A DNA stretch of 64,000 bases, from the NCBI RefSeq assembly GCF_014207135.1, contig NZ_JACHCC010000004.1:372001-436000 (forward strand). The letters run 5' to 3'. The position numbers and the translations under genes are program-made. The notes under the pieces were generated by a model that was not told the origin of the DNA, did no database searches, and worked only from the letters and a program-made list of their open reading frames with translations. Of the stretch, positions 25,791 to 34,128 are shown piece after piece. Position 1 is the first letter of the stretch; each line of letters starts with the position of its first letter. The DNA comes from Pedobacter cryoconitis (GTDB lineage: Bacteria > Bacteroidota > Bacteroidia > Sphingobacteriales > Sphingobacteriaceae).

Positions 25791-26801
25791 TTAAAAGAAA
25801 AGGGAAACAATTTTGAAAATAACAGCTGCCAGTACTGCCGATACAGGGATTGTTAATACCCAGGCCCAGAGTAAACTTACAGTTACTCCCCATCTTACAG
25901 CTGAAACTCTTTTAAGCAGGCCAACCCCAACGATAGAGCCTGTAATTGTATGCGTAGTAGATACCGGAATACCAAAGTGCTCTGTCAATCCCAGGGTTAC
26001 CGCACCTGCAGTTTCCGCCGCTACACCTTCAAAAGCATTTACCTTAGTAATTTTAGAACCCATTGTTTTCACAATCTTCCAACCTCCACTCATTGTTCCT
26101 AAGGAGATGGCTGCGTAACAGGTAAAAGGAATCCATTCCGGCATGGTATCGCCTGTCTTTAATACTTTACCGGCAACCATGGCCACATAGATAATCCCCA
26201 TTACTTTTTGCGCGTCGTTTCCTCCGTGAGTGAAACTCAAAGCGGCTGAAGAGATCAACTGTAATTTTTTGAACCACTTCTCTGCAACAGAAGGTCTGGC
26301 ATTTTTAGAAAGGTGCAAAAGAATGATCGATATAATTACCGAGATAAACATACCGATTACCGGAGCCAGAACGATAAAGGCGACAATTTTCAGGATAGGT
26401 GCAAGGCTGATTGCTGATAGTGCATTGGCACCAACACTAGCCGCTTTTGCCATACCTGCACCAGCAAAACCACCTACTAAAGTATGTGATGAACTTGAAG
26501 GAATACCATACCACCAGGTAAATAAATTCCAGATGATTGCAGCAATTAATCCCGAAAGAATTACCGGCAGATCAATATATTGTTCCAAAACCGTCTTAGC
26601 AATTGTATTTGCAACTTTGTGATCAGTGAAAACAAAATACGCTGCAAAGTTAAAAAGAGCTGCCCAGAGTACTGCCTGGAAAGGGGTAAGTACTTTTGTC
26701 GATACAACCGTAGCGATAGAGTTGGCTGCGTCATGAAAGCCATTGATATAATCGAAACCTATAGCCAGAACAATTACAACGATCAATAAGGGTGTAAGCA
26801 T
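25791..26801 (-). CDS. pit: PiT-family inorganic phosphate transporter
   Basis: 336 residues with about ten hydrophobic spans. The two PiT signatures are present: GFDYINGFHDAANSIATVVSTKVL near the N-terminus and the internal-repeat copy SFTHGGNDAQKVMG (about 193-206), together with GIPSSSSHTLVGGFAGAGMA and GIPVSTTHTITGSIVGVG. It imports metal-phosphate with protons or sodium. It follows the DUF47 gene after 12 bp, a standard pair in which DUF47 is the PhoU-like accessory protein. Confidence 0.93.
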   Translation of the reverse strand: MLTPLLIVVIVLAIGFDYINGFHDAANSIATVVSTKVLTPFQAVLWAALFNFAAYFVFTDHKVANTIAKTVLEQYIDLPVILSGLIAAIIWNLFTWWYGIPSSSSHTLVGGFAGAGMAKAASVGANALSAISLAPILKIVAFIVLAPVIGMFISVIISIILLHLSKNARPSVAEKWFKKLQLISSAALSFTHGGNDAQKVMGIIYVAMVAGKVLKTGDTMPEWIPFTCYAAISLGTMSGGWKIVKTMGSKITKVNAFEGVAAETAGAVTLGLTEHFGIPVSTTHTITGSIVGVGLLKRVSAVRWGVTVSLLWAWVLTIPVSAVLAAVIFKIVSLFF

Positions 26802-26813
26802 TTTTTTGAATTT

Positions 26814-27455
26814 TTAAGCGTTCTTAACCAGGATAGATTCCAACACATTTGCTGCATCTTCACATTTATCTGTAGCCATTTCAAGTGTTTGAAGAACTTC
26901 TTTCTGTTTGATCAGTTCAATTGCATTGGTTTCAAATTCGAATAACCGCGCAATTGCAATATTACAAACATAATCCGCCTGATTTTCTCCGCTGTTAATA
27001 CGTACACAAGCATCAGCAATTACACGGATATTTTTAAAGCTTCTCAATTCTTTGATGGCTTTATCTAAATCTGTACACATTTCAACCAGTAATTCAGCTA
27101 ATTTGATCATAGCATCACCGATATTCGTAATGTTATACAGCTCTATATTACTTGCCGAAGCATGGATATAATCTGCAATATCATCAACTGCACTTGCCAG
27201 TGCATGAATATCTTCTCTGTCAAAAGGAGTGATAAAGTTTTTACTTAATTCTAAAAATATAGAGTGGGTAATTTCATCGCCAACATGTTCCAGTCGTTCG
27301 ATCTCTTTGATATATTCTTTTCTTTTTTCCAGATCTTTGGTACTTAACGCCAGAAAAAGTGCCTCTGAGATCTTTAATACATTACTTCCGGCTTGTTCAA
27401 ACAGCGGTTGGAATTTTTTGTCTTTTGGTGTAAAGAACTTAAAAATATTATTCAT
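26814..27455 (-). CDS. DUF47/PhoU-like phosphate transport regulator
   Basis: 213 residues, all-helical, with the DUF47 pattern FFTPKDKKFQPLFEQAGSNV, ERLEHVGDEITHSIFLELSKNFITPFDREDI and a second three-helix bundle. DUF47 proteins resemble PhoU, and several bind or regulate the adjacent PiT transporter. The gene is first in the DUF47-pit operon, which has a promoter at 27477-27484 and a candidate Pho-box-like repeat just upstream. Confidence 0.9.
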   Translation of the reverse strand: MNNIFKFFTPKDKKFQPLFEQAGSNVLKISEALFLALSTKDLEKRKEYIKEIERLEHVGDEITHSIFLELSKNFITPFDREDIHALASAVDDIADYIHASASNIELYNITNIGDAMIKLAELLVEMCTDLDKAIKELRSFKNIRVIADACVRINSGENQADYVCNIAIARLFEFETNAIELIKQKEVLQTLEMATDKCEDAANVLESILVKNA

Positions 27456-27476
27456 GTTAACTATAAGATATGGTTA

Positions 27477-27518
27477 CAAAAGTAGGGTCTCAATGTTAAG
27501 TTAGTGTTAAGTGTTAAC
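27477..27518 (-). promoter_or_regulatory. Promoter and candidate direct-repeat operator of the DUF47-pit operon
   Basis: On the minus strand the -7 box TACTTTTG (27477-27484) is an exact match. Upstream of it are CTTAACA (27505-27511), a 4-bp spacer and CTTAACA (27494-27500), preceded by GTTAACA at 27512-27518. Two 7-bp repeats with an 11-bp period is the geometry of a Pho box, which would overlap the -33 region. Confidence 0.5.
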
Positions 27519-27542
27519 ATTAAAGGAATAATTCTTTAAATT

Positions 27543-28568
27543 TTAGCCGATTTTTTGAAGTGTAAAAGCAAAGGTTGTTCCGATCTGCAATGTGCTTCTT
27601 ACAGAAATAATTTGCTGATGCGCCTCCAGGATATGCTTCACAATTGCCAGCCCGAGTCCTGTTCCACCAACCTCTCTTGATCTGTGCGAATCTATTCTGT
27701 AAAAACGTTCAAACAATCGTGGCAAGTGCTTTTCATCAATTCCAATTCCATCATCTGTAACCTCTATCAGGTACTGATCATGTAATTCAAATATTTTGAT
27801 TGCTGTAGATCCGTTTTCTTTTCCGTATTTAATGGAATTAGAAATCAGGTTAATCATGACCTGTCTGATCTTTTCGCGGTCTGCATTTACAAAAGCGGGG
27901 TGCATATACTTCTCTTTAAACGAGAGTTTCACATTCCTTTTGTTGGCTTTATCTTCCAGGGCTTCCATGACCTCTTTGGCCAGGAGTACGAAATCAAATT
28001 TCCGGTAATCTATAGGTACTTCACCAGATTCCAGTTTTGAGATAGCATCCAGGTCATTAATCAGGTAACTCAGACGCTCTACGTTTTTTTCAGCCTTATT
28101 TAAAAACTTAACGGCCATTTCCGGATCGTCAATCAGGCAATCCTGTAAAGTTTCAATATATCCCTGAATAGCAAAAAGTGGGGTCTTAAATTCATGCGAT
28201 ACATTAGATAGAAATTCTCTCCTGAACTGCTCCTGTTTCTTCAATAGGTCTATTTCCTGTTTTTTTGCCCCCGCCCATTCTTTGACTTCATGCTCTACGT
28301 CATTAATAGGATCAGTACTTACATACTCACCCAATGCATCTTTCAGGTCTTTACCCAGTTTAAGATTATGGATCAGTTTATAGATCAGTTTAATTTTGGA
28401 ATAGATATACTTCTCCAGCAAATAATAAAACATGATGAAACTTGTCACAAACGAAACTCCGAAAGAGACAAGCATAAAATACCAGCTTTGCTGAAAATGG
28501 AAATTGACCAGTCCGATGGACAGTCCTACTGCCAACGCAGTGATGAGAACAAGAACACTTAACTTCAT
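27543..28568 (-). CDS. PhoR-like sensor histidine kinase
   Basis: 341 residues: two membrane spans (about 4-22 and 30-50), a short linker without PAS or HAMP domains visible, a HisKA domain with SHEFKTPLFAIQGY (phospho-His about residue 126) and an HATPase domain with NLISNSIKYG, DDGIGID and VGGTGLGLAIVKHI. The short N-terminus and position next to DUF47-pit resemble PhoR of Bacteroidota. No response regulator gene is adjacent, so it is an orphan here. The phosphate role is inference from context. Confidence 0.85.
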   Translation of the reverse strand: MKLSVLVLITALAVGLSIGLVNFHFQQSWYFMLVSFGVSFVTSFIMFYYLLEKYIYSKIKLIYKLIHNLKLGKDLKDALGEYVSTDPINDVEHEVKEWAGAKKQEIDLLKKQEQFRREFLSNVSHEFKTPLFAIQGYIETLQDCLIDDPEMAVKFLNKAEKNVERLSYLINDLDAISKLESGEVPIDYRKFDFVLLAKEVMEALEDKANKRNVKLSFKEKYMHPAFVNADREKIRQVMINLISNSIKYGKENGSTAIKIFELHDQYLIEVTDDGIGIDEKHLPRLFERFYRIDSHRSREVGGTGLGLAIVKHILEAHQQIISVRSTLQIGTTFAFTLQKIG

Positions 28569-28602
28569 GAAGGCAATTTACAAGATAATTTTTAAATAGG
28601 GC

Positions 28603-29262
28603 TTAGTTTACACCTTCCCATTCTTTATAAAACTGCTCCAGATAAATCAACATGAACTCATGTCTTTGTTCTGCAAGCTTTTTTCCTGCACCGGTTTTCA
28701 TTAGTTCTTTCAAACGCAACAGTTTTTCGTAAAAATGGTTGATAGTTGGTGTTGCAGAATTTTTATAGGCCTCCTTACTCATGTTCAGGTCGGGCTGAAT
28801 CTCTGGATCATACAGCACCCGGTTTTTATAGCCACCATAAGTAAAGGCACGGGCTATCCCTATTGCTCCTATAGCATCCAGGCGATCTGCATCCTGAACA
28901 ATATCCAGTTCTTTCGAAAAGAAATCTATTTTGCCAAGGCTTGCTTTATAACTCAGGTTCCTGATGATCTGTTGTACATGTAAGATAATATGATCGTCAA
29001 GTCCAATGCTTTTCATAAACTCTCCGGCAATTTCAGGACCTATCTCTTCATTACCGTTATTGAACTTGCTGTCGGCAATATCATGTAACAGTGCCGCAAG
29101 GGTGACAATCAGTAAATCACCACCTTCTTTTTCATTTATACTCAGGGCCGTTTTATAAACCCTTTCAATATGAAACCAGTCATGGCCGGCCTCGGCTCCT
29201 GCTAATGTGTCTTTTACAAAGCGGATTGTTTTTTCTTTTATACTATCAAAGTCCATTTGCAT
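28603..29262 (-). CDS. HD-domain phosphohydrolase
   Basis: 219 residues. The HD metal-binding pattern is complete: HDWFHIERV (His), AALLHDIADSKF (HD) and IVQDADRLDAIGAIGIAR (final Asp). This subgroup (YedJ/PF01966-like) is predicted to cleave nucleotides or other phosphoesters; the substrate is unknown. The -7 box at 29267-29274 ends 4 nt before the ATG, so the transcript is probably leaderless. A second ATG lies two codons later. Confidence 0.85.
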   Translation of the reverse strand: MQMDFDSIKEKTIRFVKDTLAGAEAGHDWFHIERVYKTALSINEKEGGDLLIVTLAALLHDIADSKFNNGNEEIGPEIAGEFMKSIGLDDHIILHVQQIIRNLSYKASLGKIDFFSKELDIVQDADRLDAIGAIGIARAFTYGGYKNRVLYDPEIQPDLNMSKEAYKNSATPTINHFYEKLLRLKELMKTGAGKKLAEQRHEFMLIYLEQFYKEWEGVN

Positions 29263-29266
29263 GAAA

Positions 29267-29274
29267 CAAAGATA
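29267..29274 (-). promoter_or_regulatory. Promoter (-7 box) of the HD hydrolase gene
   Basis: TATCTTTG on the minus strand, an exact TAnnTTTG box, 4 nt before the ATG at 29262. Confidence 0.6.
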
Positions 29275-29286
29275 TTATATTCCGGG

Positions 29287-29547
29287 CTATTCAATCTGCT
29301 GATGGAGATCAACTTTTTGACTATGGTCCATGCAAATCAGTTGTATGACTTTAACTTCAAGAATTACAGCAATCTGAAATAACCTTTCTACAGTAAGTTT
29401 ACTATATCCCAGTTCAATCTTGCTATAGGCATTTTGAGAAATTGACAGCTTGGCAGCCAGGTAATCCTGAGTGTAATTCCTGAATTCTCTGATCTTTCTG
29501 ATATTAACTGCCACAATTTCTGATGTTAGATCCAGTGGGTCTTTCAT
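29287..29547 (-). CDS. XRE-family helix-turn-helix DNA-binding protein
   Basis: 86 residues. One HTH_3 domain (about 12-68): VAVNIRKIREFRNYTQDYLAAKLSISQNAYSKIELGYSKLTVERLFQIAVIL, given here only as the order of helices 1-5; the QDYLAAKLSISQNAYSKIE part is the helix-turn-helix. No other domain is present. It is a stand-alone small repressor-like protein with no toxin or phage partner beside it, so its target is unknown. Confidence 0.85.
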   Translation of the reverse strand: MKDPLDLTSEIVAVNIRKIREFRNYTQDYLAAKLSISQNAYSKIELGYSKLTVERLFQIAVILEVKVIQLICMDHSQKVDLHQQIE

Positions 29548-29614
29548 AATACTAAGTTTAGCATAAAGACAACTAACGAAAAAAAAGACCTATTGGATTT
29601 AGGGCCTGAGCATA

Positions 29615-29649
29615 AAAAAAAGTATACCTGCCAGAGCGGGTATACTTTT
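29615..29649 (-). terminator. Terminator of the THUMP methyltransferase gene
   Basis: Arms 29618-29628 (AAAAGTATACC) and 29639-29649 (GGTATACTTTT) pair perfectly. On the minus strand the hairpin follows the stop at 29671 and is succeeded by a T-run. Confidence 0.8.
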
Positions 29650-29670
29650 CTTATTTTTTGCGGATCTGAT

Positions 29671-30879
29671 TTACTGATCTTCCGGTTTTGGATCTTTAGA
29701 CTGAGGCCTTTCACTTTCCGCCCTGCGCGTACCGTCATATAATTCATATTCCAGCATCCGGCAATCTAATTTGCCATTATAAAATTCAACTTTACGGGAA
29801 GCTTTCAATCCGATTTTTTTAGCCAGATCGGGATTACCCGTAAAAATATAGCCGTTGTATCCTTTGCAATCTTTCTTCAGGAAATCACCTATACGTTTAT
29901 AAGTAAGCTCCAGTTGTGAATGGACACCCAAACGTTCTCCATATTCAGGATTGAATACAACCACGCCTTTTCCACCTTCAGGAACCTGAGTATCTGCAAA
30001 ATCACATACTTCAAAAGTAATCAGTGTATCTACTCCGGCAGTTTTTGCGTTTTTACGACTAATATCTACTGCATCTTCCGACAAATCAGTTGCTACAATC
30101 TGTAAATCGACATTTTTGATCACCTGATCTTTTAAGATCCTGCGTTCAGCAAAAAACACCTCTTCATCATAGCCAATCACGTGCATAAAACCGTAGTTCA
30201 TTCTGAACAAACCGGGTCTTCTGTTTGTCGCCAGTAAAGCAGCCTCAATGGCAAGTGTTCCTGAACCACACATCGGATTGATAAACGGTGATTTCTGGTC
30301 CCAGTTTGTACTCATGACTACCCCGGCAGCAAGAGCCTCAAGCATCGGCGCTTTTCCTGGTATTTTACGATAACCATGTTTTGCCAGGGTTTCTCCCGAC
30401 GTATCGATAAAAATATCAGCTTCGTCGTCTTTCCAGTAAAGATGGACTACTGTTTTATTCGCATCCGAACCCGAGTTCGGGCGCATGCCTTTCTTCTCTT
30501 TTATTCTGTCAACAATAGCATCCTTCACTTTCAGGTTAGTGAAAAGAGGAGTGGTTATAGTTGGATTATCTACATTCGAAGTAACGGAGAAATAGCCGGA
30601 AAAATCGATCAGTTCTTCCCATGGCATGGCAACCAGCTCACGGTATAATTCTTCAGGATTATTGACTTTAAAACTATTTAAACAGTATAAGATCTGGCTG
30701 GCACACCTTAAATTTAAATTTAGTTTAATACACTCGGTTAAAGTGATATTCAGTTCTACTCCCGTAGGGAAATCTCTTACGATTTCGTAGCCAAGTGCTT
30801 TTACCTCTTCTACCAGATAAGGAGAAAGTCTTTTGTTACAGGTTAAAATAACCTTACTTTTGTTGTGGAAAACTTGCAT
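29671..30879 (-). CDS. THUMP-domain class I SAM-dependent RNA methyltransferase (RlmL/RlmKL-N-like)
   Basis: 402 residues. An N-terminal ferredoxin-like/THUMP region (about 1-165) precedes the methyltransferase fold with the SAM motif INPMCGSGTLAIEAALLA (about 200-217), DLSEDAVDISRKNA, and the motif IV NPEYGERLG, where family members more often read NPPYGER. E. coli RlmL makes m2G2445 in 23S rRNA. The C-terminal tail is acidic and Pro-rich (PQSKDPKPEDQ). The gene has its own terminator. Confidence 0.85.
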   Translation of the reverse strand: MQVFHNKSKVILTCNKRLSPYLVEEVKALGYEIVRDFPTGVELNITLTECIKLNLNLRCASQILYCLNSFKVNNPEELYRELVAMPWEELIDFSGYFSVTSNVDNPTITTPLFTNLKVKDAIVDRIKEKKGMRPNSGSDANKTVVHLYWKDDEADIFIDTSGETLAKHGYRKIPGKAPMLEALAAGVVMSTNWDQKSPFINPMCGSGTLAIEAALLATNRRPGLFRMNYGFMHVIGYDEEVFFAERRILKDQVIKNVDLQIVATDLSEDAVDISRKNAKTAGVDTLITFEVCDFADTQVPEGGKGVVVFNPEYGERLGVHSQLELTYKRIGDFLKKDCKGYNGYIFTGNPDLAKKIGLKASRKVEFYNGKLDCRMLEYELYDGTRRAESERPQSKDPKPEDQ

Positions 30880-30950
30880 AATTATTGTGCTAAGTTATCA
30901 ATAATAATATAGAGATTTGAACTAGTAAGTAGAATAAAAGAGTATTTGTT

Positions 30951-31319
30951 ATGGAATTAAAAGGAAAAGTGCACGAAATCGGTGCATTACAGCAGGTGAG
31001 TGAGACTTTTAAAAAGCGTGATCTCATTATTGAATATGCAGAAAACCCAACTTATCCTGAATATATCAGGTTCGAAGCTTTACAGGATAAAACTGCTTTA
31101 TTTGATAGCTTGAAAACCGGCGATGATGTAGAAGTTTCATTCAATCTTCGCGGTCGTCCGTGGACAGATAAAATGGGAAAAGTATCTTATTTCAATAGTT
31201 TAGTAGTTTGGCGTATCAATGCATTGACTAACAGTGCTGCAGCTGCTTCTACTCCACAATACGCTCCTCCTGCAGATTTAAATAATGCACCGGGTGAGGA
31301 AGACGATTTGCCATTCTAA
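30951..31319 (+). CDS. DUF3127 domain protein (OB-fold, SSB-like)
   Basis: 122 residues. The body (ELKGKVHEIGALQQVSETFKK through FNLRGRPWTDKMGKVSYFNSLVVWRI) is the DUF3127 domain, predicted to be an OB-fold. The acidic C-terminal tail ending in EEDDLPF strongly resembles the protein-interaction tail of SSB (DDDIPF), so a role with single-stranded DNA is likely. The function is not established for the family. Confidence 0.82.
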   Translation: MELKGKVHEIGALQQVSETFKKRDLIIEYAENPTYPEYIRFEALQDKTALFDSLKTGDDVEVSFNLRGRPWTDKMGKVSYFNSLVVWRINALTNSAAAASTPQYAPPADLNNAPGEEDDLPF

Positions 31320-31353
31320 AGATCTTTTTATAGGGAACAAATTGTACTAAGAG

Positions 31354-31384
31354 TGCCGGGAATTATTTTCCGGCATTTTTTTTT
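31354..31384 (+). terminator. Terminator after the DUF3127 gene
   Basis: TGCCGGGAA (31354-31362) pairs with TTTCCGGCA (31367-31375, one G-U pair) and is followed by nine T residues. Confidence 0.85.
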
Positions 31385-31448
31385 GCTGAAACGCGCCCTT
31401 ATTCGTGTTAAATATTGTTAAAATAGAATTTATTTACCCTGTCTTCGT

Positions 31449-31456
31449 TATTTTTG
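31449..31456 (+). promoter_or_regulatory. Promoter (-7 box) of the RprX-like kinase operon
   Basis: TATTTTTG is an exact TAnnTTTG match, 9 nt before the ATG at 31466. It overlaps an in-frame TTG at 31454 that is therefore unlikely to be a start. Confidence 0.55.
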
Positions 31457-31465
31457 AACAGAATA

Positions 31466-33292
31466 ATGAAGAAAAGAAGTCTTTGGTTAATCACAGCGCT
31501 CATGACCATAGCGTTGCTTGGTGTGTTTGTAATGCAATTGTATTACATCAGGGAAGCTTATAGACTTAAATCACAACTTTTCGAACAGGAGGTTAACCAG
31601 GCATTAAGTGCTGTTGCCGGGAAAGTTCAGCGGTTAAATGCAGTAAACCATATCAATAAGAAAGATCTGGAATGGCGTTTGAAGATGGAAAATCAACGTC
31701 GTGACAGAACCAGGAGACTGATCGGCCTGGATCAGAAGTTCAAAGAGGAAGAACGGAAAAGAAAATACGAACAACAGAAACAGATGATTGATGAGCTCAA
31801 TTATCAGGATGGGATGATCAGAAAAATTTACCTGAGCCCAACTATAATTTCTGAAGCAGATTTCTACGCTTTGGCTAATCAGGCTACTACCCCGCTGAAT
31901 GTGGATGTGAACGTAGGGTTTGATGCAAATCTGAATGTGATCGGAAGCGATGTCAAAAAAACCTTTAAAATTGGATCAGCTAAAACCTTTACTGTGGAAC
32001 CTAAAAAGTTGCCGGACAGTATCAGGTATTTAGTGTATAGCCGTTATGATAGTCAGCCTTTAAGGGTTTCTCTGCCTAGTCTTAACGGGGATATGCGTGC
32101 GAAATTCAAAATAGAAGATGAAATTGCCGCAAGAAGAAGACATAATGAATTAAAGGAGTTACGGGCAGACACTGTCCGTCTGATTAATGAAAATAGCTTT
32201 AATGTACTGGAAGAGGCGGCTAAGGAAATGAGCCAGGTGGATGTTCCATTAAATAAACGTATTTCTAAAGCGGAGCTGGATACACTGCTACGGGCAGAGC
32301 TGATTAATAAAAATATCAATCTTAATTATGATTTCTGGTTGAAAAGTATGACCAGTGATTCTGTATTATTCCGTAAAGTCTCTGCAGTTACCGGTGAAAT
32401 TTTGCCAGCTAATACTTATAAAACTACACTTTTCAGTAATGACGTGATCAGAGACCCGGGAATGCTTTATATTAATTTTCCGCATAAAAATTCGTTGATT
32501 TTCAGTAATCTGAGTGTGACGATGGCTTCTTCAGCGGGATTACTGCTGGTGCTGATTTCGATCTTCTCTTACACACTTTATGCGATATTGAGACAGAAAA
32601 AAATTGCAGAGATGAAGACAGATTTCATCAATAATATGACGCACGAATTCAAAACTCCTGTTTCTACAATTATGATTGCCAGCGAAGCACTCAGAGACCC
32701 TGAAATTCTCGAAGATAAAAAGAGAATTGGCCGTCTTGCCGGAATCATTTATGATGAAAATGTGCGTTTGGGTAACCATATTGAAAGGGTGCTTAGTATT
32801 GCAAGACTGGACAAGAAGGAATTAAAACTGGAAACGGAAGACGTGGATATGAATGAGCTTATTGCTGCGGTGGCAGATAGCATGAGCCTTCAGCTGCAAA
32901 AGAAAGAAGCGACATTGATTTTAAATCTTAATGCTGTTTATCCAGTAGTTGTAGGCGATGAGCTGCATTTGTCAAATGTAATTTATAACTTAATAGATAA
33001 TGCCAATAAATACAGTATTGACCCGCCTCAGATAACCATTAATACAAAGAACTCTGGTAATAATCTCATTATAGAGATAGAGGATAAAGGAATCGGGATG
33101 ACCAAGGAACAAAGTAAACGGGCATTTGATCAGTTTTACAGAGTCCCTACTGGGAATCTGCATGATGTCAAAGGATTTGGTCTTGGATTAAACTATGTAC
33201 TGGATATTGTCACACAGATGAACGGTACAATTAAGGTGAAAAGTGAAAAGGAAAAAGGAACCCTGTTTGAAATAATTATACCCCTAAAATAA
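31466..33292 (+). CDS. Sensor histidine kinase, RprX-like
   Basis: 608 residues from the ATG at 31466. One N-terminal membrane span (about 6-25), a large periplasmic sensor region (about 26-345) with a charged coiled-coil stretch, a second span (about 352-375), a HisKA domain with NMTHEFKTPVSTIM and an HATPase domain (NLIDNANKYS, DKGIGM, GFGLGLNYV). The response regulator starts 1 bp after the stop. The pair matches Bacteroides RprX/RprY in layout and sequence feel. The signal sensed is unknown. Confidence 0.88.
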   Translation: MKKRSLWLITALMTIALLGVFVMQLYYIREAYRLKSQLFEQEVNQALSAVAGKVQRLNAVNHINKKDLEWRLKMENQRRDRTRRLIGLDQKFKEEERKRKYEQQKQMIDELNYQDGMIRKIYLSPTIISEADFYALANQATTPLNVDVNVGFDANLNVIGSDVKKTFKIGSAKTFTVEPKKLPDSIRYLVYSRYDSQPLRVSLPSLNGDMRAKFKIEDEIAARRRHNELKELRADTVRLINENSFNVLEEAAKEMSQVDVPLNKRISKAELDTLLRAELINKNINLNYDFWLKSMTSDSVLFRKVSAVTGEILPANTYKTTLFSNDVIRDPGMLYINFPHKNSLIFSNLSVTMASSAGLLLVLISIFSYTLYAILRQKKIAEMKTDFINNMTHEFKTPVSTIMIASEALRDPEILEDKKRIGRLAGIIYDENVRLGNHIERVLSIARLDKKELKLETEDVDMNELIAAVADSMSLQLQKKEATLILNLNAVYPVVVGDELHLSNVIYNLIDNANKYSIDPPQITINTKNSGNNLIIEIEDKGIGMTKEQSKRAFDQFYRVPTGNLHDVKGFGLGLNYVLDIVTQMNGTIKVKSEKEKGTLFEIIIPLK

Positions 33293-33293
33293 C

Positions 33294-33989
33294 ATGAAGA
33301 AAATTCTATTGGTGGAAGATGATCCTAATCTTGGAATGTTGCTGCAAGATTATTTGCAGCTGAAGGGTAAGTTTGACGTCGTACTATGCGTGGACGGTGA
33401 AGAAGGTTTGAGAGCCTTTAACAAACACACTTTCGATTTATGTATCCTGGATGTGATGATGCCGAAAAAGGATGGGTTTGCATTAGGTAAAGAGATCAGA
33501 AAGGTCAATGAGAGCGTTCCGATTATTTTTGCAACTGCAAAAGCAATGATGGAAGACAAGGCTTCGGCTTATGATCTTGGAGGTGATGATTATATTACCA
33601 AACCTTTTCGTATTGAAGAATTACTGCTTAGAATAAACGCGTTACTTAAACGTGTATCTGCTAAAGAAACTAAACCTGCAGAGCCGGTTCAGTCACAATT
33701 TCAGATTGGCAGTTATACTTTTGATTATACCACTCAGCTGATTCAGCATAACGGACAGCAGCAGAAACTTTCTACTAAAGAAGCAGAATTGTTGCAATTA
33801 CTTTGTTTAAAGCAGAATGCAGTGCTTACCCGTGAAGAAGCTTTGTTAAGTATCTGGCATGATGACAATTACTTTAATGGAAGAAGCATGGATGTATTTC
33901 TGAGCAAACTCCGGAAGTACTTAAAAGAAGACCCGAACGTAGAGATCCTGAATGTACATGGTAAGGGCTACAAACTTTTGATTAATTAG
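33294..33989 (+). CDS. OmpR-family response regulator, RprY-like
   Basis: 231 residues: receiver domain (1-120) with acidic pocket VEDDPN, phospho-acceptor Asp in CILDVMMPKKDGF (about residue 53) and the switch KPFR, and a winged-helix DNA-binding domain (about 138-230) with TKEAELLQLLCLKQNAVLTREEAL and GKGYKLL. It is co-transcribed with the RprX-like kinase. In Bacteroides, RprY regulates stress and redox genes; extending that here is inference. Confidence 0.9.
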   Translation: MKKILLVEDDPNLGMLLQDYLQLKGKFDVVLCVDGEEGLRAFNKHTFDLCILDVMMPKKDGFALGKEIRKVNESVPIIFATAKAMMEDKASAYDLGGDDYITKPFRIEELLLRINALLKRVSAKETKPAEPVQSQFQIGSYTFDYTTQLIQHNGQQQKLSTKEAELLQLLCLKQNAVLTREEALLSIWHDDNYFNGRSMDVFLSKLRKYLKEDPNVEILNVHGKGYKLLIN

Positions 33990-34000
33990 TTTCTGAAACC

Positions 34001-34047
34001 ATCATGATTTTTCAAATCACACAACGAAATGAAGATAAAATCATGAT
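34001..34047 (+). repeat. 11-bp inverted repeat downstream of the response regulator
   Basis: ATCATGATTTT (34001-34011) and AAAATCATGAT (34037-34047) are perfect complements with a 25-nt loop. No T-run follows, so it is not a normal terminator. It directly adjoins the repeated leader element at 34046. Confidence 0.6.
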
Positions 34048-34089
34048 AGCTTCATCACCGATAAAAAACAAATATACACTCTGATGAAA
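34046..34089 (+). repeat. Copy A of a repeated leader element
   Basis: The 26 bp at 34046-34071 differ from 45762-45787 by one base (core TCATCACCGATAAAAAACAA). Similarity continues loosely through an AT-rich stretch to an ATGAAA at 34084, which here opens only a 13-codon frame. It lies upstream of the helicase promoter box at 34098-34105. Confidence 0.7.
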
Positions 34090-34097
34090 AGCTTTAG

Positions 34098-34105
34098 TAC
34101 CTTTG
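34098..34105 (+). promoter_or_regulatory. Promoter (-7 box) of the helicase gene
   Basis: TACCTTTG is an exact match to the -7 consensus, giving a predicted leader of about 18 nt before the ATG at 34129. Confidence 0.55.
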
Positions 34106-34128
34106 TTTTTCAAAAACTGGTGTAATCT

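Noticed and set aside
34084..34125. 13-codon frame after copy A of the repeated element
   Set aside because: Too short and lacks its own promoter; the later ATG with a promoter box is the clear helicase start. It is mentioned only for its alignment with copy B.
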